From contig DBMS01000042.1 of assembly GCA_002297665.1 (NCBI GenBank), positions 1 to 25,915 on the forward strand: a DNA stretch of 25,915 bases, given 5' to 3'. A model generated the notes under the pieces. The model searched no databases and was not told the DNA's origin. It saw only the letters and a list, made by a program, of their open reading frames with translations. Position numbers and translations under genes: made by a program. Below are positions 1 through 8,147 of this stretch, piece after piece; positions within the stretch are counted from its first letter, which is position 1, and each line of letters opens with the position of its first letter. The stretch is from Holophagaceae bacterium UBA692. GTDB lineage: Bacteria; Acidobacteriota; Holophagae; Holophagales; Holophagaceae.

Positions 1-966
1 GGCGCGGACCCCGCGGCCCTGCGCCAGGCGCGGCTGGCGTTCCGGGCTCTGGGAGGCGGAGCCCTGGAGGACGACGAGGGGGCTCTCCTGCGCGCCCTGG
101 TCGCGGCCTACCCCGACCGCATCGCCCGGGTGGGCGGCAACGGCACCTGCACCCTGGTGGGCGGAGGCGGGGCGCGCCTGGCGCCCCAGTGCCGGGTGCG
201 CCGGGCGGAATGGATCCTGGCCCTGGAGGCCGACGGCGTGGGTGGCCAGGTCCAGGTGCAGACCGCCTCCCGGCTGGAACCCGACTGGCTCCTGGACGCG
301 TTTCCCGAGGCCATCCGCGACACCGAGGAGCTGGCCTTCAACGGGGGCACGGGCCGCGTCGACCTCTACTCCCGCCTCTGGTTCGAGGACCTCCTCCTCG
401 TGGAGAGCCGCCGCCCCGCGCCCCCCGGCCACCCCGGTGCGGCCCAGGTGCTGGCCCGGTCCGCCGGGGGCGCGGCCCCCCTGGAGGCCCTCCTGCCCCG
501 CCTCGCCTTCCTTTCGAGGCTGCGGCCCGACCTGGGCATCCCGGACGAGGCCGGCCTGCGCGAGGCGCTTCTCACCGGCGCCTGCGAGGGTCTTGCCAGC
601 CTGAAGGAGCTGGAGGCCGCGGACTGGCCCGGCGCCGTACGCCGGGCCCTGGGCGCCGAGACCGCGCGGCTCCTGGACGCCTGGGCCCCCGAGTGGATCC
701 AGATTCCCCGCCGGCGCCTTCGCGTGAACTACGGGGAGGGCGCCCCCTGGGTGGCGTCCCGCCTCCAGGACTTCGTCGGCCTCAAGAAAGGTCCCGCCAT
801 CGGCGGCGGCGAGGTTCCCCTGGTGCTCCACCTCCTGGCCCCCAACAACCGCGCCGTGCAGGTCACGACGGACCTGGCGGGCTTCTGGCAGCGGGTCTAC
901 AAGGAGATGAGGCCGGGGCTTTCACGGCGGTACCCCAAGCACCAGTGGCCGGAAGTTCCTGGTTAG
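1..966 (+). CDS. hrpB: ATP-dependent helicase HrpB, C-terminal part (5' truncated by window)
   Basis: The reading frame is open from the first base of the window and ends at 964-966, giving about 321 residues of C-terminal sequence. HrpB is a DEAH-box ATP-dependent RNA helicase-like protein. Its C-terminal domain carries conserved blocks that I recognise here: LRVNYGEGAPWVASRLQDF, then FVGLKKGPAIGGG, VPLVLHLLAPNNRAVQVTTD, LAGFWQRVYKEMRPGL and the terminal RRYPKHQWPEVP. These are hallmark HrpB tail motifs. The helicase motor, with Walker A and DEAH, lies upstream of the window and cannot be checked. An internal ATG at 130 is not the start, because homologous sequence continues upstream of it. 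The next gene begins 10 bases downstream on the same strand. The exact cellular role of HrpB is poorly defined in most bacteria. Confidence 0.92.
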   Translation, partial: GADPAALRQARLAFRALGGGALEDDEGALLRALVAAYPDRIARVGGNGTCTLVGGGGARLAPQCRVRRAEWILALEADGVGGQVQVQTASRLEPDWLLDAFPEAIRDTEELAFNGGTGRVDLYSRLWFEDLLLVESRRPAPPGHPGAAQVLARSAGGAAPLEALLPRLAFLSRLRPDLGIPDEAGLREALLTGACEGLASLKELEAADWPGAVRRALGAETARLLDAWAPEWIQIPRRRLRVNYGEGAPWVASRLQDFVGLKKGPAIGGGEVPLVLHLLAPNNRAVQVTTDLAGFWQRVYKEMRPGLSRRYPKHQWPEVPG

Positions 967-976
967 ACTGGATCCG

Positions 977-2914
977 ATGCGATTCCCACGGCCCTGGTCC
1001 GCCCAGACGTCCGCCGCGAGCGAAGCCCGACGGGGCTGGGCCTGGCGGCTCTTCCCCATGGTGGCGGTTGCGCTGTTCGGGTTCTGGTTCTGGAACACCG
1101 TGCACAGCCCAGCCTCGCCGGTGCTGCTTCCCGGTTCCGGCGGCGAATGGATCCGGGAGAGCGCGCCACTGAGGCTAACGGCGCGCTTCGACCCGCCCCG
1201 GCAGGTCATCTTCCGGCACACCGCCCTGGTGCCACCCGGCGGGGGGACCCTGGAGGTGGGCGCCAGGGATGGACTCAAGGTCTTCGTGGATCGCCTTCCC
1301 ATCGCCTTTGACCCGAAGGGGCCTCCGGCCAGGAGGGGCGACCGGATCATCCAGGTGCCGCCCCGCGTGTCTCCGGGTTTCCATGAATTCGAGTTCCTGG
1401 TGGAGGCAACCCGCACCCATCCCCTGCTCCGGGTCCATGCCCCCGCGCTGGGGCTCATCACCGACGCCTCCTGGGAAACCTCCCGGGACAGCCACGATTG
1501 GCGGCCCGCGGCACTGGCCCGCGCTGTGACCCCGCCCACCCTGGCCGGCGAATTCCCCTCGACCCTCCAGGCCCTTTCCGCCGCCGGTCCATGGCTGCTT
1601 CTTGCCTTCGGCGCGGGGGCCGCGGGAACCATCCTGATGGCCCGGCGCACCGCCCCCAGGGCCGCCCAGGTGCGCGTGGCCATCCTGGGACTCTGGGCTG
1701 CCCTGGCGGTGAACAACCTGATCCGTCTGCCTTATCACATTGGAATGGACGCCGCGGGCCACCTCGACTACGTGAAATACCTCGTGGAGCACCATCGCCT
1801 GCCCTTGGCCGTGGATGGCTGGCAGATGTTCCAGCCTCCGCTTGCCTACCTCCTCTCAGCCCCCCTCTACGCCCTCGCCCCGGCCATGAACGATGCCCAG
1901 GCCCTCGTCATGCTGCGGGCGCTGCCCCTCCTCTGCGGCCTGCTCCAGGTGGAGGTCTGCTTCCGGGCCGTGCGGGCCGTGTTTCCGCACCGGGGCGACC
2001 TTCAGATCGCCGGCACCCTCATCGGCGGGTTCCTTCCCATCAACGTCTTCATCTCGCAGGCCTTCGGCAACGAGCCCCTGGCCGGACTCCTGGGATCCCT
2101 GGCCCTCCTCCTCGTCCTGGCCCGCCACCAGGCTCGCCGGCCCCTGCTGGATCCCGGTTTCGGCGCTGCCCTGGGCGCCCTGCTGGGTTTGACCCTCCTG
2201 GCCAAGGTCTCGGTCCTCCTGGTGATCCCCTTCATCCTCGCCTTCTGCGTCTTCGGTGAGGATGCGGGGACCGGCCGCCGCCTCCGGTTCCTGGCGGCCA
2301 CCGGGGGCGCCCTTGCCCTCGTCGCCGGCTGGTACTTTCTGCGGAACTGGGTGCACATGGGCCGTCCCTTCATCGGCGGCTGGGACCCCGCCCGGGGCTT
2401 CGCCTACTGGCAGGACCCCGGCTACATCACCTTCCATTCCCTGACCACCTTCGGCACCGCCCTGGTGCGGCCGATCTATGCCGGGGCCGCGGGATTCTGG
2501 GACGGCCTCTACTCCACCCTCTGGCTCGACGGCACCGTGGGGTCCATCGTCCAAAGGACCATGTGCCCCCCCTGGAACTACCCCTTCGTCGTGGCCAGCG
2601 CCCTCACCGCCCTGGCCCCCTGCGCGGCCCTGGCCGCCGGTGCCGCGGCCCTCTGGAGGAAACCCGCCGGGGCCCTCTGCCTGGCCTGCCTGGCGGCCCT
2701 CGTCCTGGGGATCTTCCGCCTTTACGTCACGGAAGTGCCCAGCTACGCCACCCTCAAGGGCTCCTACCTCATGGGCCTCCTTCCCTGCTTCGCCATCCTG
2801 GGGGCCGCCGGCATGGACCGGCTCGCCGGGAAACTCTGGACGCGGGCCGTGGGCAACGGCCTCCTGGCGGCCTGGGTCGTCTCGGTCTACGCGGGCTATT
2901 TCATCGTCAGGTGA
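977..2914 (+). CDS. GT-C fold membrane glycosyltransferase (GT39/ArnT-like) with extracytoplasmic insert
   Basis: This is a 645-residue polytopic membrane protein. A first membrane segment lies near residues 24-42. It is followed by a soluble, beta-rich stretch of roughly residues 45-170 and then by about ten further hydrophobic segments from residue 203 to the C-terminus. The loop after the third segment contains the acidic pattern HIGMDAAGHLDYVKYL, the place where GT-C enzymes carry their catalytic Asp, and it is followed by the typical QPPLAYLL. GT-C enzymes move sugars from polyprenyl-phosphate donors to acceptors outside the inner membrane; the sugar and acceptor are unknown here. The soluble insert, with ARDGLKVFVD and PGFHEFEF, looks like a PA14-type or carbohydrate-binding fold, which is only an impression. 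The ATG at 977 lacks a strong ribosome site, but the gene sits 10 bases after hrpB and may be read through from it. It ends 4 bases from the stop of the converging ABC transporter. Confidence 0.75.
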   Translation: MRFPRPWSAQTSAASEARRGWAWRLFPMVAVALFGFWFWNTVHSPASPVLLPGSGGEWIRESAPLRLTARFDPPRQVIFRHTALVPPGGGTLEVGARDGLKVFVDRLPIAFDPKGPPARRGDRIIQVPPRVSPGFHEFEFLVEATRTHPLLRVHAPALGLITDASWETSRDSHDWRPAALARAVTPPTLAGEFPSTLQALSAAGPWLLLAFGAGAAGTILMARRTAPRAAQVRVAILGLWAALAVNNLIRLPYHIGMDAAGHLDYVKYLVEHHRLPLAVDGWQMFQPPLAYLLSAPLYALAPAMNDAQALVMLRALPLLCGLLQVEVCFRAVRAVFPHRGDLQIAGTLIGGFLPINVFISQAFGNEPLAGLLGSLALLLVLARHQARRPLLDPGFGAALGALLGLTLLAKVSVLLVIPFILAFCVFGEDAGTGRRLRFLAATGGALALVAGWYFLRNWVHMGRPFIGGWDPARGFAYWQDPGYITFHSLTTFGTALVRPIYAGAAGFWDGLYSTLWLDGTVGSIVQRTMCPPWNYPFVVASALTALAPCAALAAGAAALWRKPAGALCLACLAALVLGIFRLYVTEVPSYATLKGSYLMGLLPCFAILGAAGMDRLAGKLWTRAVGNGLLAAWVVSVYAGYFIVR

Positions 2915-2918
2915 AGGA

Positions 2919-4676
2919 TCAGGAGGCCGCTTCGCCCAGGATCTCCCGCTCCAGGCTCTGGAGGCGCTTGATCCGGCTGAAGTGGCCGGGTTCCTGGGCA
3001 AGCTCCTGGGCGGTGCCGCGCTGGACGGCAATGCCGTCCTCCAGCACCAGCACGTTGTCGCACAATTCCGCCACGAAGACGCGGTGGGTGGCCAGCACCA
3101 GGGTGGTGTCCGCCAGGAAGGCGCGCAAGTTCTCCAGGATCCGGCTCTCGGTTTCGGAGTCCACGGCGCTCAGGGCGTCGTCGAGGAGCAGCAGGCGCGG
3201 CTTGCGCAGGAGGGCCCGGGCCAGGGCGGTGCGCTGGCGCTCGCCGCCCGAGAGCACGACGCCGCGCTCGCCCACCACGGTGTCCAGGCCCATGGGCAGG
3301 CGCCTGATGAGGTCGTCCAGGCAAACCACCCGGGCCACCTCCCACAGTTCCTCCTCGGAGGCGCCGGGGCGGCCCAGGGCGAGGTTCTCCCGCAGGGACA
3401 GGCTGAAGAGGAAGGCCTCCTGCGGCACCCAGCCGATGCCGGCCCAGTGCTCCCGCAGCAGGTTCCGGTCCAGGGTCCGGCCGTCGAGGGTCAAGGTGCC
3501 CTCCTGGATCTCCCTCAGGCCGGCCAGCACCTGGAGGAGGATGGTCTTACCGGAGCCGATGCCCCCCACCACGGCCAGGCGCGAACCGGGGGGCAGGTCC
3601 AGGTCCAGGGGGCCGATGCCCCGGCCCGATTCGAAGCGGTGGGCGGCGCCCCGCAGCTCCAGGGCCGCCGGGCCCGGGAGAAGGGTCAGGGGCGCGTGCT
3701 CCGGCAGGAAGGCGCCGGGGTCCCGCAGGACCTGGTCGATGCGCTCCTGACCGGCCCTGCCCCGCTGGAAGAGGTTGGCGGACCAGCCCAGGCTCATGAT
3801 GGGCCAGGCCAGGGTGGCCAGGTAGCCCGTGAACGCGGTGAGGTCGCCCAGGGTCAGGGCGCCGCGCAGCACCAGGGCGCCGCCGTAGGCCACCAGCACC
3901 AGGGCCGCGAGGCCCGCCGTGAAGGCCGACAGCGGCATGTAGGCGCCGAAGAGGATGGTCTGCGTGATGCTCATGCGGGCCTGGGTGCGGCTGAGCTCCT
4001 CGAACTCGGCCACCCGCAGGTCCTCCAGCCCGAAGGCCTGGACCACCTTCTCCCCGGAGATGGTCTCGTGGCTGAAGGTGTTGAGCTGGGAGGTGACCAC
4101 CTGGATCTTCTGCTGGACGCGGTGGCTCCACTTCCCGATGAGGTAGAAGCCCGCGGCCAGGAGCGTGAAGGGCATGATCACCGCCAGGGCCAGCCGCGGA
4201 CTGGCGTGGAGCATGAGGAAGAGGGTCATGGGAAGGAGGCTGGCGGTCTGCAGGAGGCTCATGAGGCCCGGACCCGTCGCCATGCGGACGGTGTTGACGT
4301 CGTCGCCCATGCGGCTCATGAGGTCCCCGATCCGGCTCTGCTCGTAGAAGGAGAAGGGCCGCGCCAGGAGGGAGTCGTAGAGTTCCTCCCGCTGGTGCTT
4401 CTCCACCTCCCGGCTCAGGCCGATCAGGGTGTTGCGCATGAGGTAGCGCCCGAGGCCCGCGAAGAGGGTGAATCCCAGCATCCAGAGGAGGTCCCTGCGG
4501 CTGGCGTTCCACTGGCGCAGCTCCAGGGCGTGCACGGCCCGGCCCGACCAGAAGGGGACCCAGGCCGCGGCCAGGCTGCACAGCACCGAGGCCGAAAGGC
4601 CCAGGAACAGGATCCTGCGGTGGGGAGCCACCAGCTTCCACCACCAGGGGGCGCGTCCGGTCAAAGTCGATCCCAC
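2919..4676 (-). CDS. ABC exporter half-transporter (MdlA/MsbA-type, fused permease and ATPase)
   Basis: This 585-residue protein has an N-terminal six-helix exporter membrane domain (about residues 20-310) and a C-terminal nucleotide-binding domain. Visible motifs are Walker A GGIGSGKT (371-378), Q-loop VPQE (417-420), signature LSGGERQR (475-482), Walker B LLLLDD (495-500) followed by ALSAVD, and H-loop ATHR (529-532). The residue after the Walker B Asp is Asp rather than the usual catalytic Glu. That is common in MdlA-like proteins and in the degenerate half of heterodimeric exporters. The role is ATP-driven export of lipid, drug or peptide; the substrate is unknown. The start is GTG at 4676, chosen because GGAGG lies 4 bases upstream. 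No partner half-transporter is in the window. The gene is divergent from the peroxiredoxin gene and convergent with the GT-C gene. Confidence 0.9.
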   Translation of the reverse strand: MGSTLTGRAPWWWKLVAPHRRILFLGLSASVLCSLAAAWVPFWSGRAVHALELRQWNASRRDLLWMLGFTLFAGLGRYLMRNTLIGLSREVEKHQREELYDSLLARPFSFYEQSRIGDLMSRMGDDVNTVRMATGPGLMSLLQTASLLPMTLFLMLHASPRLALAVIMPFTLLAAGFYLIGKWSHRVQQKIQVVTSQLNTFSHETISGEKVVQAFGLEDLRVAEFEELSRTQARMSITQTILFGAYMPLSAFTAGLAALVLVAYGGALVLRGALTLGDLTAFTGYLATLAWPIMSLGWSANLFQRGRAGQERIDQVLRDPGAFLPEHAPLTLLPGPAALELRGAAHRFESGRGIGPLDLDLPPGSRLAVVGGIGSGKTILLQVLAGLREIQEGTLTLDGRTLDRNLLREHWAGIGWVPQEAFLFSLSLRENLALGRPGASEEELWEVARVVCLDDLIRRLPMGLDTVVGERGVVLSGGERQRTALARALLRKPRLLLLDDALSAVDSETESRILENLRAFLADTTLVLATHRVFVAELCDNVLVLEDGIAVQRGTAQELAQEPGHFSRIKRLQSLEREILGEAAS

Positions 4677-4692
4677 GATTCCTCCGGCAACC

Positions 4693-4700
4693 AGTGTACT
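4693..4700. promoter_or_regulatory. possible shared -10 elements of divergent ABC transporter and peroxiredoxin promoters
   Basis: Only 44 bases separate the two divergent start codons. The bases AGTGTACT read as TACACT on the minus strand and TGTACT on the plus strand, each matching four of six positions of the sigma-70 -10 consensus. No convincing -35 element is seen on either side, so this is a weak call. Confidence 0.3.
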
Positions 4701-4720
4701 CTGCCCAGCGTGGAGGCCCC

Positions 4721-5191
4721 ATGATCCAGACCGGCAATCCCCTGCCCCCCTTCGCCCTCGAGGACGACCGGGGCGCCACCGTCACCCCGGCCACCCTCGC
4801 GGGCCGCTGGACGGTGATCTACGCCTACCCCAAGGACGCCACCCCCGGCTGCACCACCGAGGCCTGCGACTTCCGCGACAACTGGGCCCGGGTCCAGGCC
4901 GCCGGCGCCCAGGTGTACGGAATTTCCCGGGACTCCGTGGCTTCCCACCAGAAGTTCGCCGCCAAGCAGGCCCTGCCCTTCCCGCTCCTGTCCGACCCGG
5001 ACAAGGCCCTCCTGGCCCCGCTGGGGGCCTTCGGCCGGAAGGTAATGTACGGCAAGGAGATGGAAGGGATCATCCGCTCCACCTTCCTGGTGGATCCCAC
5101 GGGCGTCGTGCGCCACGTGTGGCCGAAGGTCAGCGTGAAGGGGCACGTGGAGGCCGTGCTCGCCAAGCTGGCCGAACTCAGTCGCCCATGA
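4721..5191 (+). CDS. bcp: thioredoxin-dependent peroxiredoxin, Bcp/PrxQ type
   Basis: The protein has 156 residues, the usual length of Bcp/PrxQ peroxiredoxins. These enzymes reduce hydrogen peroxide and organic peroxides in the cytoplasm, using thioredoxin as reductant. The motif YPKDATPGCTTEACDFRD gives the peroxidatic Cys44 and, five residues later, a resolving Cys49, as in two-cysteine E. coli Bcp. The later SDP-K-LL-LGAFG and RSTFLVDPTGVV segments also fit the family. The ATG at 4721 is preferred over an upstream in-frame GTG at 4694, because TGGAGG ends 4 bases before it and the family starts with this sequence. The 3' end overlaps the end of fabI by 14 bases, tail to tail, leaving no room for a classical terminator between them. 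Confidence 0.95.
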   Translation: MIQTGNPLPPFALEDDRGATVTPATLAGRWTVIYAYPKDATPGCTTEACDFRDNWARVQAAGAQVYGISRDSVASHQKFAAKQALPFPLLSDPDKALLAPLGAFGRKVMYGKEMEGIIRSTFLVDPTGVVRHVWPKVSVKGHVEAVLAKLAELSRP

Positions 5192-5939
5192 TGGAGAAGC
5201 CGCCGTCCACGTAGAGCACCTGGCCCGTGATGCCGCGGGCCATGTCGCTCAGCATGAAGAGCGAGGCGTCGGCCACCTCCTCCTGGGTGGTATCCCTGCG
5301 CAGCGGCGCGCGGCCGCGGTGGTGGCGCTGCATGCCGCCGAAGCCCGAGATGCCGGAGGCGGCGAGGGTCTTGATGGGACCGGCGGAGATGGCGTTGACC
5401 CGGATGCCCTGGGGCCCCAGGTCCGCGGCCAGGTAACGCACGCTGGCCTCCAGGGAGGCCTTGGCGACGCCCATGACGTTGTAGTTGGGCACCACCCGGG
5501 TCCCGCCCAGGTAGGACAGGGCCACCACCGACCCGCCCTCGGACATGAGGGGCAGGGCGCTCTGGCAGAGGGCGGCCAGGGAATAGGCGCTGATGTCGTG
5601 GGCGATGCGGAAGTCCTCCCGGGTCGTGGCGACGAACTGGCCCTCCAGGGCGGCCCGGGGGGCGTAGGCCACGGCGTGCACCAGGAAGTCCAGGTGGCCC
5701 CAGACCCGCTTGAGCAGTTCGAAGGTCAGCAGGATCTGCTTGTCGGAGGTGACGTCCATGGGGATGAGGATCGGGTCCTGGCCCTCGGTGAGCTCCCGCA
5801 CGTTCTTGGCGAGCCGGTCGTTCTGGTAGGTGTAGGCCAGCTCGGCACCCTCGGCGCGCAGCTTCTGGGCGATCCCCCAGGCGATGGACCACTTGTTGGC
5901 GACCCCAACGACAAGACCGCGTTTGCCCTTCATCATCAT
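5178..5939 (-). CDS. fabI: enoyl-[acyl-carrier-protein] reductase (NADH) FabI
   Basis: This 253-residue short-chain dehydrogenase-type enzyme catalyses the last reduction of each fatty-acid elongation cycle, trans-2-enoyl-ACP to acyl-ACP. The N-terminal nucleotide site reads GLVVGVANKWSIAWGIA, the FabI version of the glycine motif. The catalytic pair is Tyr153 and Lys160 in the Y-x6-K arrangement YNVMGVAK, with the additional active-site Tyr143. The C-terminal ITGQVLYVDGGFSIMG is a family hallmark. Three tandem ATG codons begin the gene. AGGAGG ends 6 bases before the first and 9 before the second, so the start could be any of the first two. It is divergent from the TPR gene at 6027 and convergent with bcp. 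Confidence 0.96.
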   Translation of the reverse strand: MMMKGKRGLVVGVANKWSIAWGIAQKLRAEGAELAYTYQNDRLAKNVRELTEGQDPILIPMDVTSDKQILLTFELLKRVWGHLDFLVHAVAYAPRAALEGQFVATTREDFRIAHDISAYSLAALCQSALPLMSEGGSVVALSYLGGTRVVPNYNVMGVAKASLEASVRYLAADLGPQGIRVNAISAGPIKTLAASGISGFGGMQRHHRGRAPLRRDTTQEEVADASLFMLSDMARGITGQVLYVDGGFSIMGD

Positions 5940-5974
5940 GGGGATCCTCCTGGATTCTTTTGCGACAACCTCTC

Positions 5975-5980
5975 AAAATA
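5975..5980 (-). promoter_or_regulatory. possible -10 element of fabI
   Basis: On the minus strand the hexamer TATTTT lies about 35 bases before the fabI start. The best hexamer 17 bases further upstream, TGGAAC, matches the -35 consensus poorly. This is suggestive only. Confidence 0.28.
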
Positions 5981-6014
5981 GCCCAAACGCGCCCGCCGTT
6001 CCACCCTGGCCGCC

Positions 6015-6020
6015 TATACT
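6015..6020 (+). promoter_or_regulatory. -10 element TATACT close to the start codon of the TPR gene (possible leaderless promoter)
   Basis: TATACT matches five of six positions of the -10 consensus and ends 6 bases before the ATG at 6027. Transcription would therefore start at or next to the A of the ATG. No Shine-Dalgarno sequence precedes this ATG, which fits a leaderless mRNA. No good -35 hexamer is visible. Confidence 0.45.
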
Positions 6021-6026
6021 CCAACC

Positions 6027-7103
6027 ATGCTACTCCGACCGGCCCTGCTCCTCCTGACCACCCTGACCCTGGCCGCGGCCTACAACCCCCGGCCCGACCT
6101 GGACGCGGGCCGCTACCTGAAGGCCCTGGCCGAGGCCGACGCCCACCTCCGGGACGAGCCGCGCAACGCCCTGGCCCTGGCGGCGCGCTCCCAGGCCCTG
6201 ACGGCCATGGTGCGCCTGCCCGAGGCCCTGGCGGCGGCAACCCGGGCCGTGGAGGCCCAGCCGGCCCTGGCCGACGCGCTCCTGGCCCGGGCCCTGGCGC
6301 GGGCGGGCACCGCCGTGCGCCAGAAGAACCTGGGCAGCCTAAAGGGCGTCTCCGGCGCCATGGACGACCTCCGGTCCGCGGTGAAGGCCGACCCCGGCCT
6401 GGTGGCGGCCTGGATGGCCCTGGGGCTCGGCTACGAGCAGCTCCCCGGCATCCTCGGGGGTTCCACCCGCAAGGCCCTGGACTGCGCGAGCGCCCTCAAG
6501 CGCGTGGACCCCGGCAAGGGGCTCGCGCTGCAGGGCACCGTGCTCTCCATGGAGGGGCGCTGGCCCGAGGCCCAGGGGGCCTTCGGCTCCGCCCTTGCCG
6601 TCGCCCCCCGGGACCCCGAGGTGATCTACGCCTACCTGGACGCCCTGGGCAGCCGGGAGACCCGGAAGGGCCTGGGCGAGGCCGACCAGAAAAGGCGTTT
6701 GGCGCAGGAGGCCCGCCGGTTGCTGCCCGCCGCCCGGGGCAACGCCCGCGCCCTGGGGGCGGTGTGCGACGCCCTCATCGACGCCGACCTGGGCGAGGAG
6801 GCCTGGGCCGCTGCCTACGGTTCCCTCCAGGACGCCGACGCCCCCAGCCTCGTGCGGCTCCAACTGGGCAAGATCGCGGCCCGCAGCGGCGTGCACCGGG
6901 ACCAGGGACTCGCGGCCCTGGACCAGGTGCTCAGGGAACCCCTGGAGGGCGGCTCCGGCGGCTACGGCACGGCCCACTGGAGGCGGGGGCAGATCCTCAA
7001 GGCCCTGGGGCGCATCCCCGAAGCCAGGGCCGCGGCCCGGGCCGCGCTGGCGCTGGATCCCAAGGACAGCAAGGCCTCGCGGCTGCTGGAGGAGCTGTCC
7101 TGA
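6027..7103 (+). CDS. exported tetratricopeptide-repeat protein
   Basis: The protein has 358 residues. The first 18 or so, MLLRPALLLLTTLTLAAA, form a probable Sec signal peptide with a cleavage site around AAA-YN. The rest is built of helical TPR-like units rich in Ala and Leu, for example the segments around AEADAHLRDEPRNALALAARSQAL, DDLRSAVKADPGLVAAWMALGLGYEQL and GRIPEARAAARAALALDPKDS. TPR proteins act as scaffolds for protein-protein contacts. A periplasmic or outer-membrane assembly role is likely, but no partner is evident. No catalytic motif is visible. The ATG lacks a ribosome site and sits just after a TATACT box. The following flippase-like gene starts soon after its stop codon. Confidence 0.8.
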   Translation: MLLRPALLLLTTLTLAAAYNPRPDLDAGRYLKALAEADAHLRDEPRNALALAARSQALTAMVRLPEALAAATRAVEAQPALADALLARALARAGTAVRQKNLGSLKGVSGAMDDLRSAVKADPGLVAAWMALGLGYEQLPGILGGSTRKALDCASALKRVDPGKGLALQGTVLSMEGRWPEAQGAFGSALAVAPRDPEVIYAYLDALGSRETRKGLGEADQKRRLAQEARRLLPAARGNARALGAVCDALIDADLGEEAWAAAYGSLQDADAPSLVRLQLGKIAARSGVHRDQGLAALDQVLREPLEGGSGGYGTAHWRRGQILKALGRIPEARAAARAALALDPKDSKASRLLEELS

Positions 7104-7175
7104 GTTTTGCCGCTTCCCTCCCGGGGCCGGCTGCGCTTCACTGAAGAGGAGTGCCTTCCCGGCCGGAGCGTGCGC

Positions 7176-8147
7176 GTGAAACCGACACAGACATCGCTGT
7201 TCCGCCCCACCGCCAGGGCCTGGGCCTTCTGGTTGGGCAAGGCCCTCTTCAGCGGCCTCCTGTGCTGGCTGGCCCTCCGAAACGTCACCCTGGCCTCGAT
7301 CCGGGAGGCCCTTGCCACGGCGAACCTGCCCTGGGCTTCCCTCAGCATCCTGACGTTCATGGTGGGCCTGATGATTTTCGAGCCGCTGCGCCTGGCGGTG
7401 GCGGGCTGGCTGCCCATGGAAACCCAGCCGGCGCTCGTTCGCTGGTTCACCATTTCCCTGGAAAGCAGGGCCTTTTTCTATCTCCTCCCGGCGGGGATCG
7501 GGCAGGAGGGTTACCTCTGGTGGAAGTTGCGCAGGCAGGGCTGGAGCCATGGCAGCTGTGCCTTCCTGGTCCTGGTGGTCCGCATGACCGGATTGGCGTT
7601 CTGGATTTTCGCCCTGGTCTGGTCCCTTCGCTCTCCGGTTTTCCGGGGGGCCAGCGCCAACCTTCTACCCGGCGCCTTGGCTTCGCCCCGGCTTTGGTTC
7701 GCCGGCGCAAGCCTCCTCGGGATGGCCACCCTGGCTCTGCCGTGGGTGTCGGCACGGCTTGGCAAGGTCCGGCCAAGGCCCTTCTCACCGTGGCCCTGGG
7801 TCGGGCTCGCCCTGGCATCGGCCGGAACCCTGCTGGTTTGTGTGCTCTCCTTCCGGTTCGGCGCCAAGGCCTTTTCCATTCCCATGCCCCTCGACCAGGC
7901 TGCCGGCTGTCTGGCCCTGCTTTTCATGGCCATGGCCCTGCCGGTGAGCCTGGCTGGCCTGGGCCTGCAGGAGGGGATTCTCCTCCTGGTGGGCAAAGGC
8001 CTCGGGATTCCACCGGGACCGATGCTGGGCTTCAGCTGCCTTCTGCACCTGCAGCGCCTGGCGCCGGCGCTCCTGGGTTTGGTGGTCCTGTTCGTTCCGG
8101 GTCTCCAGGGTGCCCATCCTTCGCGGCAAGGACAAACGCCTTCGTGA
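7176..8147 (+). CDS. flippase-like integral membrane protein (UPF0104 / LPG synthase TM-region family)
   Basis: This is a polytopic membrane protein of about 323 residues with some eight hydrophobic segments. The pattern SLESRAFFYLLPAGIGQEGYLWWKL followed later by LPVSLAGLGLQEGILLLVGK resembles the lysylphosphatidylglycerol synthase transmembrane family, whose members occur in glycan loci and are thought to move or modify lipid-linked precursors. No synthetase domain is attached. The frame is open from 7107, but I favour the GTG at 7176, with GGAG ending 7 bases upstream, because the upstream residues look non-conserved. GTG 7170 is an alternative. The last 116 bases overlap the end of the converging methyltransferase gene. 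Its position next to the lipid-linked-sugar operon suggests it may flip that intermediate, which is inference. Confidence 0.65.
   Translation: MKPTQTSLFRPTARAWAFWLGKALFSGLLCWLALRNVTLASIREALATANLPWASLSILTFMVGLMIFEPLRLAVAGWLPMETQPALVRWFTISLESRAFFYLLPAGIGQEGYLWWKLRRQGWSHGSCAFLVLVVRMTGLAFWIFALVWSLRSPVFRGASANLLPGALASPRLWFAGASLLGMATLALPWVSARLGKVRPRPFSPWPWVGLALASAGTLLVCVLSFRFGAKAFSIPMPLDQAAGCLALLFMAMALPVSLAGLGLQEGILLLVGKGLGIPPGPMLGFSCLLHLQRLAPALLGLVVLFVPGLQGAHPSRQGQTPS

Noticed and set aside
2478..4724. A 748-codon open frame on the plus strand across the ABC transporter gene
   Set aside because: Its residues are a monotonous Gln/Glu/Gly/His-rich shadow of the minus-strand ABC transporter, which carries all Walker and signature motifs.
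5178..5191. 14-base tail-to-tail overlap of bcp and fabI as a regulatory element
   Set aside because: Short convergent overlaps are ordinary in dense GC-rich genomes, and nothing else marks this one.
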